Notes: a model not told the origin generated them from the sequence alone. DNA of 64,000 nucleotides from 2-02-FULL-47-50 sp964479045 (GCA_964479045.1 CAYZJI010000012.1:1-64000); one strand, 5' to 3'; positions 8,646-18,314 are shown, counted from the stretch's first letter. Program-made: numbers and translations.

Positions 8646-9677
8646 TCAACAAAACAGGGCAGCCAGATCAACAGACGAACGTTTTCCCAGACGATCATAA
8701 TGATGTTCCAGCCAGATGTCGGCCGCGGCATAGCCTTCCTTGTAAAACAGATTGATGAATGACGGCAGCGTGTTGTAGCGTGTCCGTGAACTGTACTGCG
8801 CTGCCAAAGCCTGATCCTGAATGATGTGGATGTTGATGTCATGCATACGGTTTTCAAGTTTCCCGCCCGGCATCCAGTCTTTTTCAATCATCTTCTTGGA
8901 AAATGCGATGGCGCGCATTTCACGGAGAAACGCGGAATTGAAACTCAGCGTTGAGGTACGTTCCTGGATTTCTTCTGCCGTCACAGGCGTTTCTTCCACC
9001 TCCAGAGGTTGCAGCATGACGATCACGATATCGGTATGTTTGCAATTGAAGATCAGCGGAAACACCGGCGGGTTACCGGTGAAACCACCGTCCCAATAAC
9101 TTTCACCATCAATTTCCACGGCACGATGGATGGAAGGCAGACAGGCGGACGCCATGAGTGCATCTGCAGTCAGTTCGCGGTTTTCAAAAATCCGGAGTTT
9201 GCCGGTGCGGACATGGGTTGCCGCCACGAAAAGTTTGAACGGGCATTCCTTGCGTAAAAGCTCGAAGTCAATCGATTGTGCCACCAGATCGCGTAACGGA
9301 TTCATGTCCATGGGATTGAGATGATAAGGCGAAAACGTTTTGGTCAGAGACAGATAGGCATCCAGTGCTGATGGCTGTGAACCGTTGAATGGATTCAGCA
9401 TGGACAAGTAGAACGGCCCGGAAAAAATTTCCGAGAATTCATTGGCAACCTGGTCCCAGAAATTACGCAAAGCTGCGCGCGCCCCATTGCGGCCGCCACT
9501 GCAGTAACCGGAGGCAAACACGGCCGCATTGATGGCGCCGGAACTGGCACCGCTGATGCCTTCAAACAACAGGCGTTCATCTTCCAGCAGGCGATCGAGC
9601 ACCCCCCAGGTAAAGGCACCATGGGAACCACCGCCCTGCAATGCCAGATTGATCGTCTTGGTAGTGTGATTGTTCAT
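8646..9677 (-). CDS. Patatin-like phospholipase
   Basis: Predicted serine lipid acyl hydrolase of the RssA-like bacterial patatin family, 343 residues. The oxyanion-hole motif GGGSHGAFTWG is at residues 15-25, the nucleophile is in GASSG within GISGASSGAINA, and the catalytic aspartate is in DGG (YWDGGFTGNPP). No signal peptide is visible, so it is probably cytosolic or membrane-peripheral. It is convergent with the ABC transporter and upstream of nothing obvious, so no operon partner suggests a substrate. Confidence 0.88.
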   Translation of the reverse strand: MNNHTTKTINLALQGGGSHGAFTWGVLDRLLEDERLLFEGISGASSGAINAAVFASGYCSGGRNGARAALRNFWDQVANEFSEIFSGPFYLSMLNPFNGSQPSALDAYLSLTKTFSPYHLNPMDMNPLRDLVAQSIDFELLRKECPFKLFVAATHVRTGKLRIFENRELTADALMASACLPSIHRAVEIDGESYWDGGFTGNPPVFPLIFNCKHTDIVIVMLQPLEVEETPVTAEEIQERTSTLSFNSAFLREMRAIAFSKKMIEKDWMPGGKLENRMHDINIHIIQDQALAAQYSSRTRYNTLPSFINLFYKEGYAAADIWLEHHYDRLGKRSSVDLAALFC

Positions 9678-9891
9678 GATGAATACTTATACGACTAATG
9701 CTGCGCCGCGTCAATTGCTTGAAATACAATATGATAGGAATATCACAGGTGCTTTTTTGTGCACTGATATCGGGCAGACTGCATTTCCCTGAATTTATAT
9801 TTCAGCCATAGTGCTTCCGCTACAGCCAGGTCTGGTGCGTCAGGTTCTGGTTTATAATCAACGCACTTTTGTACTGGCTTGGCGTAAAAAA

Positions 9892-10728
9892 ATGGATGGC
9901 ATAAACAAAGAAATCGAGAGCATCAATAAAGTGCTGGATACCGCCAATACATTTGCGGTGAATTACGGTTTCCAGATCGTGGGCGCCATCATCATCCTGG
10001 TGCTGGGCTGGTATCTGGCACGCTGGTTCAGCCGCCTGACTACTCGATTGTGTGAACATGCCAGACTTGATGTCACGCTGACCAAATTTTTTTCAGGGCT
10101 GGCCAAGACCATTGTCCTGATTTTTGTTGTTATCATCGCGCTGGGTAAACTCGGAATCACCATAACGCCATTGATTGCAGCACTCAGTGCGGTGGTTTTT
10201 GGCGGGACTCTGGCATTGCAGGGATTGCTGTCGAATTTTGGTGCCGGCCTGAACATAATACTGAGCCGGCCGTTTGTGGTGGGCGATACCATACGCATAC
10301 AGGGAATTACTGGAGTGGTAGAGGACATCAAACTGGGATATACCCTGCTTAGTAACGAAGACGGCGAATTGATCACAATTCCGAATAATAAAATCGTGGG
10401 CGAGATAATTTTCAATTCATATTCGAATATTGTTGTCGAAGCTGTAATACGCATCAGCTACAACGAAGATCCGCAAAAAGCCGTCAGGCTTGTCCGCAGT
10501 ATTCTGGAACAACATCCTGAAGTTGCACAGCGGCCAGCACCCTTGATCGGAATCCAGAAATTCAGCGAGACAGCTTATGAAATTGGTCTGCGCTACTGGG
10601 TGCCAACCCGGCGATTTTTTGAGATCCAGTACACTGTGAACGGCATGATTAACCAGCAGTTTGCAGGTGAGGGGATACGTTTTGCCCGGCCGCAGATGGA
10701 TGTACATATCAGCAATAACAGCGCATAA
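9892..10728 (+). CDS. mscS: Small-conductance mechanosensitive channel MscS
   Basis: Inner-membrane channel that opens under membrane tension to release solutes on hypo-osmotic shock. At 278 residues it is close to E. coli MscS. Three N-terminal helices end in the glycine/alanine-rich pore helix (about residues 90-125, containing ALQGLLSNFGAGL). The beta domain follows (ISRPFVVGDTIRI-like region). I chose the ATG at 9892 (MDGINKEIES); the frame is open back to GTG 9811 but those 27 residues are not family-like. Its neighbours downstream include the transglutaminase/ATP-grasp set. Confidence 0.92.
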   Translation: MDGINKEIESINKVLDTANTFAVNYGFQIVGAIIILVLGWYLARWFSRLTTRLCEHARLDVTLTKFFSGLAKTIVLIFVVIIALGKLGITITPLIAALSAVVFGGTLALQGLLSNFGAGLNIILSRPFVVGDTIRIQGITGVVEDIKLGYTLLSNEDGELITIPNNKIVGEIIFNSYSNIVVEAVIRISYNEDPQKAVRLVRSILEQHPEVAQRPAPLIGIQKFSETAYEIGLRYWVPTRRFFEIQYTVNGMINQQFAGEGIRFARPQMDVHISNNSA

Positions 10729-10769
10729 TATATTGATATTTGACACATATATTGTTTTGAGGAAATGAG

Positions 10770-11003
10770 ATGGCTTTTACAGACGATGAAGATAAAACAG
10801 TAGCAAAGACACTCTGGTCAGAATCTCTCATTGATGCATTGTTGGTCGGCCTGAAAAAGAAAGCAGCGGATCCGAAAATCAAGGAACTCATCAAGGATAT
10901 AATCGCGAGAGGTTACAAGCAGGATTATATTATTCAGAAAGTGACCAAGGAAATGGGCACCCAGGCAGCAATGCGGGTAAAACAATTGATGTCGGGAAAA
11001 TAG
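10770..11003 (+). CDS. Small conserved-type protein, function unknown
   Basis: 77 residues, acidic at the N-terminus and lysine-rich after residue 30, predicted all-helical and soluble. There is no Cys and no membrane segment. A strong ribosome site (GAGGAAATGAG) precedes the ATG at 10770. It follows mscS by 41 bp and may be co-transcribed with it. I do not recognise the family, but the good ribosome site and normal composition support a real gene. Confidence 0.7.
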   Translation: MAFTDDEDKTVAKTLWSESLIDALLVGLKKKAADPKIKELIKDIIARGYKQDYIIQKVTKEMGTQAAMRVKQLMSGK

Positions 11004-11121
11004 TTCTCCAAAAAGTATTGCGTGTATTAATAATAATGTAATTAATCGGATTGCGCGCCAGCAAAATCATCCGGTCGATATTTGTGACGCTGAATCAGGG
11101 TTCTCTTTGTTTTTCTACTGT

Positions 11122-11625
11122 ATGCGCCTCTTGAAAAATTATCCTCTGTTTTTGTTTCTGATGTTTGTTGCAATGCCTGTTGTTGCCAAAGGCAAGCATG
11201 CAGTAGGCTGGATTGAGTATGTAAAAGTTTTTCCGGGTGAACTTGAATTCAAGGCCAAACTCGATACCGGGGCATATAACTCTTCAATTCATGCAGAAAA
11301 TATTGTTGAATTTGATCGTGATGGAGAGCTATGGGTCAGGTTCGATATTATCAACCGTAAAAATATCAGTGCCACGCTGGAGCTGCCGGTCGTCAAGGAA
11401 GTCACCATCAAGCGTCATTTCGGCAAGAAGCAAAAACGCTATGCGGTCATGCTGGGAATCTGTGTGAATAAAACCTACAAGAAAACCCAGGTCAGTCTTG
11501 TGGACCGTGAAGGGTTTCTCTATGCGTTGCTCATCGGCCGCAGTTATTTGAAGAAGGATTTTATGATAGACCCCGCTGAACAGTTTACCTCCAAGCCACA
11601 ATGCCAGGTGGCCACAGATGAATAA
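11122..11625 (+). CDS. Secreted retropepsin-like aspartic peptidase (PF05618 type)
   Basis: About 167 residues from the ATG at 11122; the frame extends 15 bp further to a TTG, but the ATG begins a clean signal peptide (hydrophobic core LFLFLMFVAMPVVA). The mature part begins VGWIEYVKV, the usual opening of the family once annotated as ATP-dependent zinc protease. It contains the DTGA catalytic motif (KLDTGAYNSSIHA) and the later LIGRSYL motif. The stop overlaps the next gene by 8 bp. It belongs to a three-gene set with an inactive transglutaminase membrane protein and an ATP-grasp ligase, presumably acting on the same peptide or envelope substrate. Confidence 0.85.
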   Translation: MRLLKNYPLFLFLMFVAMPVVAKGKHAVGWIEYVKVFPGELEFKAKLDTGAYNSSIHAENIVEFDRDGELWVRFDIINRKNISATLELPVVKEVTIKRHFGKKQKRYAVMLGICVNKTYKKTQVSLVDREGFLYALLIGRSYLKKDFMIDPAEQFTSKPQCQVATDE

Positions 11626-13144
11626 CCGTCATCTGTATATTCTTGCGGGTCTGCTGTTTGCGACAGGTCTTGGCCTGTTTCTCTACAAGGCCATTTATCT
11701 CGGGTTCCCTTTGCTGCCGGGGCAGAAAACGGATGTGTGGGAAGTCGAGATCAAAATGAATTTCAATGCCAGCGAGCGGCCGGTCAAGGCGTTGTTATAT
11801 ATCCCCCGTAACTCCGCGGATTTTTCGATTGTAAACGAGAACTTTATTTCCAAGGGATACGGCATTTCCATCAGCACTCTGGATGGTAACCGTCAGGTAG
11901 CATGGTCCATCCGCTCGGCCCGCGGCCAACAGACGCTTTACTATCGTGCCATGATCGAAAAGATGGTGGTAATTGATCGCCCTGCGACCAGCTCCAGAAA
12001 TATCGAGGTGGTTCCTGCAGACTATGAAGGTGCTGACCTCGAAGCGGCCAATGCCATCCTGCAGGAAGCCCGGCAGAAATCGGCTGATCGCATCACCCTG
12101 GTGCTGCAGCTCATGGACATCATCGAAAATTATACGACAAACGATAATGCCGGACTTCTGCTCAAGGAGCATCCAACCCAGCAGAAGAAAATTGAAACCA
12201 TGATCAAGATACTTTCACTGGACGGTATTCCAGCCCGGCTGGTGCATGGACTGCGAATGGTAGAGCAATACGGCAAGTCTGATCCCATTACCTGGCTCGA
12301 AGTCTATGTCGAAGATAAATGGCTGCCCATCGACCCGGTGACCCGCCAGACCGGCCAACTCAGCGATTATCTGGTGTTGTGGAAAGGCACCGACCGGATG
12401 GTGAACCTGACGGGTGGTGATAATCTTGACGTGGATATCAATATCCAGAAGTCCGGCCTGGAAAGTATCACTGCAGCAAGCACACGCGAACGGACTATCA
12501 GTCCGGATTTTTCCCGCTACTCATTATTGAATCTGCCGCTCGATACCCAGCGCGTGTATAACATCCTGCTGACAGTACCGGTGGGCGTGTTTCTGCTGGT
12601 GTTGTTGCGTAATATTATCGGCATCAAGACCTTCGGCACGTTCATGCCGATCCTGATCGCGCTTGCTTTTCGCGAAACACAACTGGTGTCCGGGTTGATT
12701 CTCTTCTGTATCCTGATCGCCGCCGGTCTGGCGATAAGGTTTTATCTGGAAAAACTCAAACTGCTGCTGGTGCCACGCCTTGCTTCTGTGCTGATCATCG
12801 TCATCATGCTCATGTTGTTCATGAGTATTGTCAGCCACAACATGGGGATCGAAAGTGGTTTGTCCGTGGCCCTGTTCCCGATGGTGATTATCACCATGAC
12901 CATCGAGCGCATGTCGATTGTCTGGGAAGAACGCGGGGCCAACGAAGCCATCAAGCAAGGCATCGGCAGTCTGATAGTTGCTGCCGCAGCTTTTATGATC
13001 ATGAGCCTGGATGTGGTGGAACATCTGACCACTGTATTTCCGGAACTGTTGTTCATCCTGTTGTCCATCACTATCCTGCTGGGACGTTACTCCGGGTATC
13101 GTCTGCTTGAGCTGCACCGGTTCAAGGCCCTGGTGAGCAAGTAG
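11618..13144 (+). CDS. Inactive transglutaminase fused to 7-TM domain
   Basis: 508 residues: one N-terminal membrane anchor (about 5-25), a periplasmic region with a transglutaminase-like fold (about 30-290), then seven membrane helices (about 305-495). The region where a catalytic Cys would be expected (KILSLDGIPARLVHG, then WLEVYVEDKWLPIDPV) keeps the fold motifs, but I see no Cys. This agrees with the family description of an inactive transglutaminase with 7 TM. The gene overlaps the peptidase gene and is followed 2 bp later by the ATP-grasp gene. It is probably the membrane scaffold or sensor of the set. Confidence 0.85.
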   Translation: MNNRHLYILAGLLFATGLGLFLYKAIYLGFPLLPGQKTDVWEVEIKMNFNASERPVKALLYIPRNSADFSIVNENFISKGYGISISTLDGNRQVAWSIRSARGQQTLYYRAMIEKMVVIDRPATSSRNIEVVPADYEGADLEAANAILQEARQKSADRITLVLQLMDIIENYTTNDNAGLLLKEHPTQQKKIETMIKILSLDGIPARLVHGLRMVEQYGKSDPITWLEVYVEDKWLPIDPVTRQTGQLSDYLVLWKGTDRMVNLTGGDNLDVDINIQKSGLESITAASTRERTISPDFSRYSLLNLPLDTQRVYNILLTVPVGVFLLVLLRNIIGIKTFGTFMPILIALAFRETQLVSGLILFCILIAAGLAIRFYLEKLKLLLVPRLASVLIIVIMLMLFMSIVSHNMGIESGLSVALFPMVIITMTIERMSIVWEERGANEAIKQGIGSLIVAAAAFMIMSLDVVEHLTTVFPELLFILLSITILLGRYSGYRLLELHRFKALVSK

Positions 13145-13146
13145 TC

Positions 13147-14094
13147 ATGCTGTCTCTGGCCGGAAAACTCCATGCTGCCGGTGTTATGGGTATCAACCAG
13201 CGTAACTGTGATTACACGCTGGTCTACAATCCACGCAAGTTTTATCCACTTGTGGATGACAAGCTGCGAACCAAGCAACTGGCGCTGGATGCGGGAATTG
13301 CCGTACCGGAGTTATACGGTGTGATCGAAATCGAGCACCAGATCCGTGAACTGCCTGAGTTTCTCAGGAAATATTCTGATTTTGCGTTGAAGCCTGCGCA
13401 GGGTACCGGGGGTGAAGGTATCGAAATTATCGTTGGCAAGGTCAAGCATCTCTACAAAAAAGCCAATGGCCAGTTTGTGACTGAAGAGCAGCTCCAGCAT
13501 CATGTGTCGAATATTCTGAATGGCCTGTTCAGCTTGGGCGGTCATGAAGACAAGGCCATTATCGAATACCGCGTCAAGTTTGATCCGGTGTTTGATGCGA
13601 TCAGCTATCAGGGTGTGCCGGACATCCGCATCATCGTCTTCATGGGTTTCCCGGTTATGGCGATGATCCGTCTGCCCACCCACATGTCCGGTGGCAAGGC
13701 CAACCTGCATCAGGGAGCGATTGGTGTTGGTATTGATATTGCCTCTGGCCGGACACTGAATGCTGTCTGGAAGAATGATGTCATCATCGAGCATCCGGAC
13801 ACGCACAATCCTGTTACAGGTTTCGAAATTCCGAGATGGGATGATTTGTTGTTGATTGCGGCAAAATGTTATGAGCTCACCGGGCTTGGCTATCTGGGGG
13901 TGGACATCGTGCTCGATCGGATAAAAGGTCCGTTGATTCTGGAGATGAATGCCCGGCCCGGACTCAATATCCAGATTGCCAACCATCGCGGCCTGCTGCA
14001 CCGGCTGGAATTTATTCGTGCCAATGCCCGCCGTCTGGGCTGTGTTGAGGACCGTGTGGCCTTTTCCAAAAAAATGCTCACCCGTGTACCGTAA
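13147..14094 (+). CDS. RimK-related alpha-L-glutamate ligase-like ATP-grasp protein
   Basis: 315-residue ATP-grasp enzyme. The ATP-binding region includes ALKPAQGTGGEGI (about residues 80-93), and the metal-binding end of the fold is ILEMNARPGLNIQIAN (about 266-281), where Glu and Asn bind Mg2+. The family is annotated as alpha-L-glutamate ligase-related and is nearly always next to the transglutaminase-7TM protein and retropepsin-like peptidase, as here. It probably adds an amino acid to a small peptide or protein; the substrate is unknown. It starts 2 bp after the preceding stop. Confidence 0.86.
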   Translation: MLSLAGKLHAAGVMGINQRNCDYTLVYNPRKFYPLVDDKLRTKQLALDAGIAVPELYGVIEIEHQIRELPEFLRKYSDFALKPAQGTGGEGIEIIVGKVKHLYKKANGQFVTEEQLQHHVSNILNGLFSLGGHEDKAIIEYRVKFDPVFDAISYQGVPDIRIIVFMGFPVMAMIRLPTHMSGGKANLHQGAIGVGIDIASGRTLNAVWKNDVIIEHPDTHNPVTGFEIPRWDDLLLIAAKCYELTGLGYLGVDIVLDRIKGPLILEMNARPGLNIQIANHRGLLHRLEFIRANARRLGCVEDRVAFSKKMLTRVP

Positions 14095-14256
14095 TAACAC
14101 CCGGACAGGCATAAATAGTTTGATAGAGTTAACAGTATCCCGTCCACTGTACTGGCAATATCTTCATCCCTGCGTATAGTGTTTTTCAGTGTCCAGCAGA
14201 AGTTGTCTGCCGGATTATTGATCTATTTCAGTTCTCGAACTTAAATCATTATAGAT

Positions 14257-16020
14257 ATGGCACCGATCGCTCATCGCAATGCTCTGCAGGCAGGCCATAC
14301 CTTGCACTGGTATCGCATCGAGCGTGTGCTGGGGCAGGGGGCATTCGGTATTACCTATCTGGCACACGATATCAACCTGGATCGTCAGGTGGCGATCAAG
14401 GAATACATGCCCTCACAGCTTTCCATGCGCGAGAACAGCCAGTCGGTACAACCCTTGTCGGAAGAACATCGTGAGGGTTTCAAGGCTGGTTTACTGCGTT
14501 TTGTCAGTGAAGCGCGGACACTGACCCGTTTTGAACATGCCAACCTGATCCGTGTATTTAATGTATTTGAAGCAAACAACACCGCTTATATGGTTATGAA
14601 TTACGAAGTGGGCCAAAGCCTGAAGGACCTGATAAAACGAAAACAGAGGTTCACTGAAGAACAGATTATCAGCATTATTCAGCCACTGCTCAGTGGCTTG
14701 CAAAATATCCATGACAAAGGGTTTGTACATCGTGACATCAAACCGGGTAATGTGTTCATCCGTTCCAGCGGCAGTCCTGTTCTGATTGATTTCGGATCCG
14801 CCCGCCAGACCCTGCAGGACAATCCGCAAACCCTGACCAATTTTGTTTCACCGGGTTATGCCCCGATAGAACAGTACGTCAGCAAGAGTGACAAGCAGGG
14901 ACCCTGGACCGATATTTATGGTCTCTCTGCGACACTGTATCGGGTGATGGCAGGCGTGGTGCCGCATAATGCTATCGAACGCAGCGAATCCATCATGGGA
15001 GACAAGGTGGATCCGCTCATGCCGCTTTCAGTACTTGTTTCCGGGCAGTACAGTGAAAAACTGCTCGAAGCCATTGACCATGGCCTTGCCTTCTGGGCGC
15101 ATGATCGACCACAAACCGTTGCATTGTGGAGGGAAGACTTCGGTTTTCCCCCTGAGAATACCGGGCCCTATATCCCTAACCAGGAACAGACGGTAATCAC
15201 CGATCCACTGCAACATATTTCATTGCATATCACCAGTGAAACATCCACTGACATAACGGAGTCTGTCGCCCCCACGACAGCACCGGTGAAACTGCAGACA
15301 CTGGAAAGTGAGATGGCCACTGCTCCCGTGATAGATACAACAACCGGTAATATTCAGGAGACCACAGCAGTCACCACGGAGATTTCAGACAGAAAGCTCA
15401 ACACACAACTGAAAGTCACTGCTGCAGCAGTCATAGTGCTCGCCGGATTTCTGTATTTTTTGTTGTTTTACAGGGCCGAGACTGAAACACCGGCATTGAT
15501 GAGTACCGGTCCTGTTCCTGCTCAACACACAGAAGCTGGATCGGAACCTGTACTGACACAGCAACCTGCGAACGAGATAGAGAAGCTGCTGACAGCCGCG
15601 CAGGCAGCCATGACTGATCTGAAACTGACCACGCCTGCAGGAGATAATGCGTATGAGCGCTACCAGCAGGTACTGACGATTGATCCGGAAAATACCGAGG
15701 CAAGGCAGGGTATAGAGTCCATATCGGATCGATATGTTGACCTTGCCTATCGCGCCATGGACACAGGTGACCATGACCGCGCGAGCCATTATGTAAACAA
15801 GGCCCGGGAGATTTGGCCGGAATCACCACGGATTCGGTCCGCCAGCGACAGACTGGACAGTATGGCTGCCCAGACATCCACCACCGCCAGCGAAACCTCG
15901 GCAGAGGATGTGTTTGAGGACATCAAAAAATGGTTTAAAGAGTCTGCAGAAAAAGCCAGTGAAAGTGAAAAGAACAGGAAATCCAACCCTCTGGATGAAC
16001 AGATTAAACGATCCATGTAA
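14257..16020 (+). CDS. Membrane-anchored Hanks-type Ser/Thr protein kinase
   Basis: 587 residues. The kinase domain runs from about 19 to 285: glycine loop GQGAFGITYLA, ATP-binding Lys48 in VAIKEY, catalytic HRDIKPGNV (Asp160) and DFGSARQT (the metal-binding DFG). A linker rich in Thr/Ser follows, then one membrane helix at about 385-408. The extracytoplasmic tail (about 410-587) has TPR-like helices and a charged end. All catalytic residues are present, so it should be active. It lies 160 bp downstream of the ATP-grasp gene, and could belong to its regulon. No phosphatase gene is adjacent. Confidence 0.9.
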   Translation: MAPIAHRNALQAGHTLHWYRIERVLGQGAFGITYLAHDINLDRQVAIKEYMPSQLSMRENSQSVQPLSEEHREGFKAGLLRFVSEARTLTRFEHANLIRVFNVFEANNTAYMVMNYEVGQSLKDLIKRKQRFTEEQIISIIQPLLSGLQNIHDKGFVHRDIKPGNVFIRSSGSPVLIDFGSARQTLQDNPQTLTNFVSPGYAPIEQYVSKSDKQGPWTDIYGLSATLYRVMAGVVPHNAIERSESIMGDKVDPLMPLSVLVSGQYSEKLLEAIDHGLAFWAHDRPQTVALWREDFGFPPENTGPYIPNQEQTVITDPLQHISLHITSETSTDITESVAPTTAPVKLQTLESEMATAPVIDTTTGNIQETTAVTTEISDRKLNTQLKVTAAAVIVLAGFLYFLLFYRAETETPALMSTGPVPAQHTEAGSEPVLTQQPANEIEKLLTAAQAAMTDLKLTTPAGDNAYERYQQVLTIDPENTEARQGIESISDRYVDLAYRAMDTGDHDRASHYVNKAREIWPESPRIRSASDRLDSMAAQTSTTASETSAEDVFEDIKKWFKESAEKASESEKNRKSNPLDEQIKRSM

Positions 16021-16146
16021 GAGACCCAAAAAACGGGTTTTTAGCCGTTGACAGATTGTCATCAAATTTTAATATTCTGCAACTGTTCTGTCGTATTCCC
16101 TCAGTAAACTCCCCTCAAAACCTGCAACCGGCAAATGGAGGCAATT

Positions 16147-17577
16147 ATGAGGAACTGGATGAATTACCTGGCCTGTCATTACGAGTCCATGCGTGAAAAG
16201 TATCCCGATGACAGGCTGCTTATACTGTTTGATATTGATGGCACCATCCTCGACATGCGTCATACGATGCATTACCTGCTGAAATCCTATGATCAGAATT
16301 TTGGTACACAATATTTCAAACACCTGCAGGTGCCGCTCATAACCTTTCCGGAAGAAGAGTTGACTTCAGGCCTTCGGCCTTTCTGTATCCCCGAGGGTGA
16401 AATGGAAAAAATCCTGTGCTGGTATGGTGAAAACCGCTGGTCAATGTGGTCCCTGTTCGAAGCGAACCGGCCATTTCCGGGAGTGATGGAAGTCATCCGC
16501 TGGTTCCAGTTACAGAACAATACCTGTGTCGGGCTCAATACCGCACGTTCCGAAGTGCTGCGCGAAGAGACCATGTTGTCATTAAACAGTCTGGGACGTG
16601 AATTCCGCGTGACGTTTGATGATCAGCTGATGAAAATGCACCGACCCGGATTACACAAGAACCATGCCGACAGCAAAGTAGGCGCCATACGGGAATTTCA
16701 GGCGACAGGTTACCGGGTAATTGCGATGGTCGATAACGAGCCGGAAAATCTTGAACATATCGCTGCAAGTGGTCTGGCGGATGAAATCCTGCTTTTGCAT
16801 GCCAGCACCCTGTTCAAAAGCCGGGTGGACCACAGGCAAATCAGGGCCGTGGGCGGCAATGTGTACGATCTTACCGAGCTGATTCCGCGCCGTGCCTTGC
16901 CACAACACATCCAGTTTGTCTGGAACAATGTCAATAATGACTCCAGCCTGACACATTTCATGAAATCGAATGTCAGGTGGGCGGATGTGACCGGAGTTGC
17001 CAACGATACTTCATATACGGACGAGTTCAGTGAGGCAGTCTCTAATCCCCGGGAATTTGTCCGTTATATTTCGCTGTTCAGGACGAACGGCAAGGGCATA
17101 CGCATCAATTTTGAATCCATACACGAGCAAGCTGATACTATTATTGATCTGCTGGCTCGGCATGACGTTGTCAGCAACCAGCTCTGGTTGTGTGGAAAGA
17201 TTGATACGCTGCGCCGTGAAACCTATGGTCTGATGTCGGACATATTCCCCGAAGCGATAATTGAATGTCCCGTGGATTTTCTGGCCCCTATTCTGCTGAC
17301 TACACCTGAGCAGGCAGAACGGATACTGGATACCTATACCGGTTGGGGCATCAATCGTTTTTCCCTGAGCTGGAAAACAGCACAGGTCAAGCGTGTGCTG
17401 GGGATACTGGATCGCCTGGGATTTGACATCACTATCCGTGATATCAATAATTTGGAGGACTTTCTGCAGGCGGTATTGCTGTTGCCCACAGCAATAGTGA
17501 CCAGCTTCAATTTCCCCAGGTGGGAACAAAATCAGGCGCACAGAGACAATGAAATGCAGGTATTGAAACAGGCCTGA
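16147..17577 (+). CDS. HAD-family protein with unrecognised C-terminal domain
   Basis: 476 residues from the ATG at 16147, chosen because GGAGG (16137-16141) sits 5 bp before it; an in-frame ATG at 16135 lacks such a site. The first half is a HAD phosphatase-like fold with nucleophile motif FDIDGTILD (Asp29, Asp31), a GLNTARS motif and VDNEPEN for the metal-binding acids. Residues from about 240 form a second domain I do not recognise with certainty. It contains LSWKTAQ and ECPVDFLAP segments that faintly recall FAM151/menorin-like TIM barrels. Substrate unknown. Confidence 0.7.
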   Translation: MRNWMNYLACHYESMREKYPDDRLLILFDIDGTILDMRHTMHYLLKSYDQNFGTQYFKHLQVPLITFPEEELTSGLRPFCIPEGEMEKILCWYGENRWSMWSLFEANRPFPGVMEVIRWFQLQNNTCVGLNTARSEVLREETMLSLNSLGREFRVTFDDQLMKMHRPGLHKNHADSKVGAIREFQATGYRVIAMVDNEPENLEHIAASGLADEILLLHASTLFKSRVDHRQIRAVGGNVYDLTELIPRRALPQHIQFVWNNVNNDSSLTHFMKSNVRWADVTGVANDTSYTDEFSEAVSNPREFVRYISLFRTNGKGIRINFESIHEQADTIIDLLARHDVVSNQLWLCGKIDTLRRETYGLMSDIFPEAIIECPVDFLAPILLTTPEQAERILDTYTGWGINRFSLSWKTAQVKRVLGILDRLGFDITIRDINNLEDFLQAVLLLPTAIVTSFNFPRWEQNQAHRDNEMQVLKQA

Positions 17578-17625
17578 ACAATCACCCAATCCTTTTACTT
17601 CCCGTTAACCTGGAGTGTCGTTCTG

Positions 17626-17660
17626 ATGCCGGAGCCCGAGAGGATCCGGGCATTATTTTT
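17626..17660 (+). terminator. Rho-independent terminator after the HAD gene
   Basis: Stem ATGCCGGA/TCCGGGCAT, with one bulged C and the loop GCCCGAGAGGA, is followed by TATTTTTG. It is 50 bp past the HAD stop and ends that transcript before the CMD-family gene. Confidence 0.6.
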
Positions 17661-17744
17661 GTTCTGCCGATTCGCGGTATCATAGGCGGTATGTCATCTA
17701 TATTCAGATTAATAATGTTCATTTCAGGTAACAGGTGAAACACT

Positions 17745-18110
17745 ATGAATGATCAACCAGGAGAAAAAACAAGACGTATGGTCATGGGGGATACGTTCGT
17801 GGACAAGGCATTAAACAGCACAGATGAATTTACCCGGCCATTGCAGGACTATATTAATGATCATTGCTGGGGCGCCGTGTGGACGCGTGCAGGACTCGAT
17901 CTTAAAACTCGCAGTCTGATTACAATTGCCATGCTGACAGCATTAAGAGCACCACAGGAACTTAAAGGCCATGTGCGCGGCGCTATTAATAATGGATGTA
18001 CAAAAGAAGAGATTCGCGAAACGCTGTTACACACGGCAGCTTATTGTGGAGTGCCTGCAACACAGGAGGCGTTTCGTGCCGCAATTGAAATTATAAATAG
18101 TGCCAGATAA
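17745..18110 (+). CDS. Carboxymuconolactone decarboxylase (CMD) family protein
   Basis: 121 residues, all-helical CMD/AhpD-like fold, probably cytosolic. The conserved stretch LKTRSLITIAML, then the helix with ELKGHVRGAINNGCTKEEIRE and LLHTAAYCGVPA, matches the PcaC-like gamma-carboxymuconolactone decarboxylase subgroup. The AhpD-type CxxC is absent; one Cys is in the CGVP motif. No aromatic-degradation genes are nearby, so the physiological substrate is uncertain. A weak AGGTGAA lies upstream of the ATG. Confidence 0.85.
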   Translation: MNDQPGEKTRRMVMGDTFVDKALNSTDEFTRPLQDYINDHCWGAVWTRAGLDLKTRSLITIAMLTALRAPQELKGHVRGAINNGCTKEEIRETLLHTAAYCGVPATQEAFRAAIEIINSAR

Positions 18111-18314
18111 ATGATACTAAAAGGGCCAGTATTCGGTCGTTGGTCTCTAAGTGAAGTGTAACTGGCTGATAATATTATGGGCAGGCCCGAACCATCGGTT
18201 TCATCATTATGCACAGAAGTCCAGTCCTGATTGGACACTTGGTGGTTTGATGGTGGTGACATTCAGATGAAGTCTGGTTAATCATATTTTCCCGCCAGCT
18301 TTGTTTGCCGTCCA
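18111..18314. other. Intergenic, no gene seen
   Basis: Between the CMD gene and the transposase remnant. I see no ORF with coding character, no terminator with a clear T-run and no paired IS ends. It may contain decayed IS sequence, because the remnant ends at its border. Confidence 0.3.

Noticed and set aside
12524..13117. 197-residue open frame on the minus strand, rich in Gln/His/Asp
   Set aside because: Antisense to the transglutaminase-7TM gene; its Gln/His bias is what membrane-helix codons give in reverse.
16021..16060. Terminator-like ACCC/GGGT stem after the kinase gene
   Set aside because: The stem is only four to five pairs with an A-rich loop; I could not support it as a terminator.
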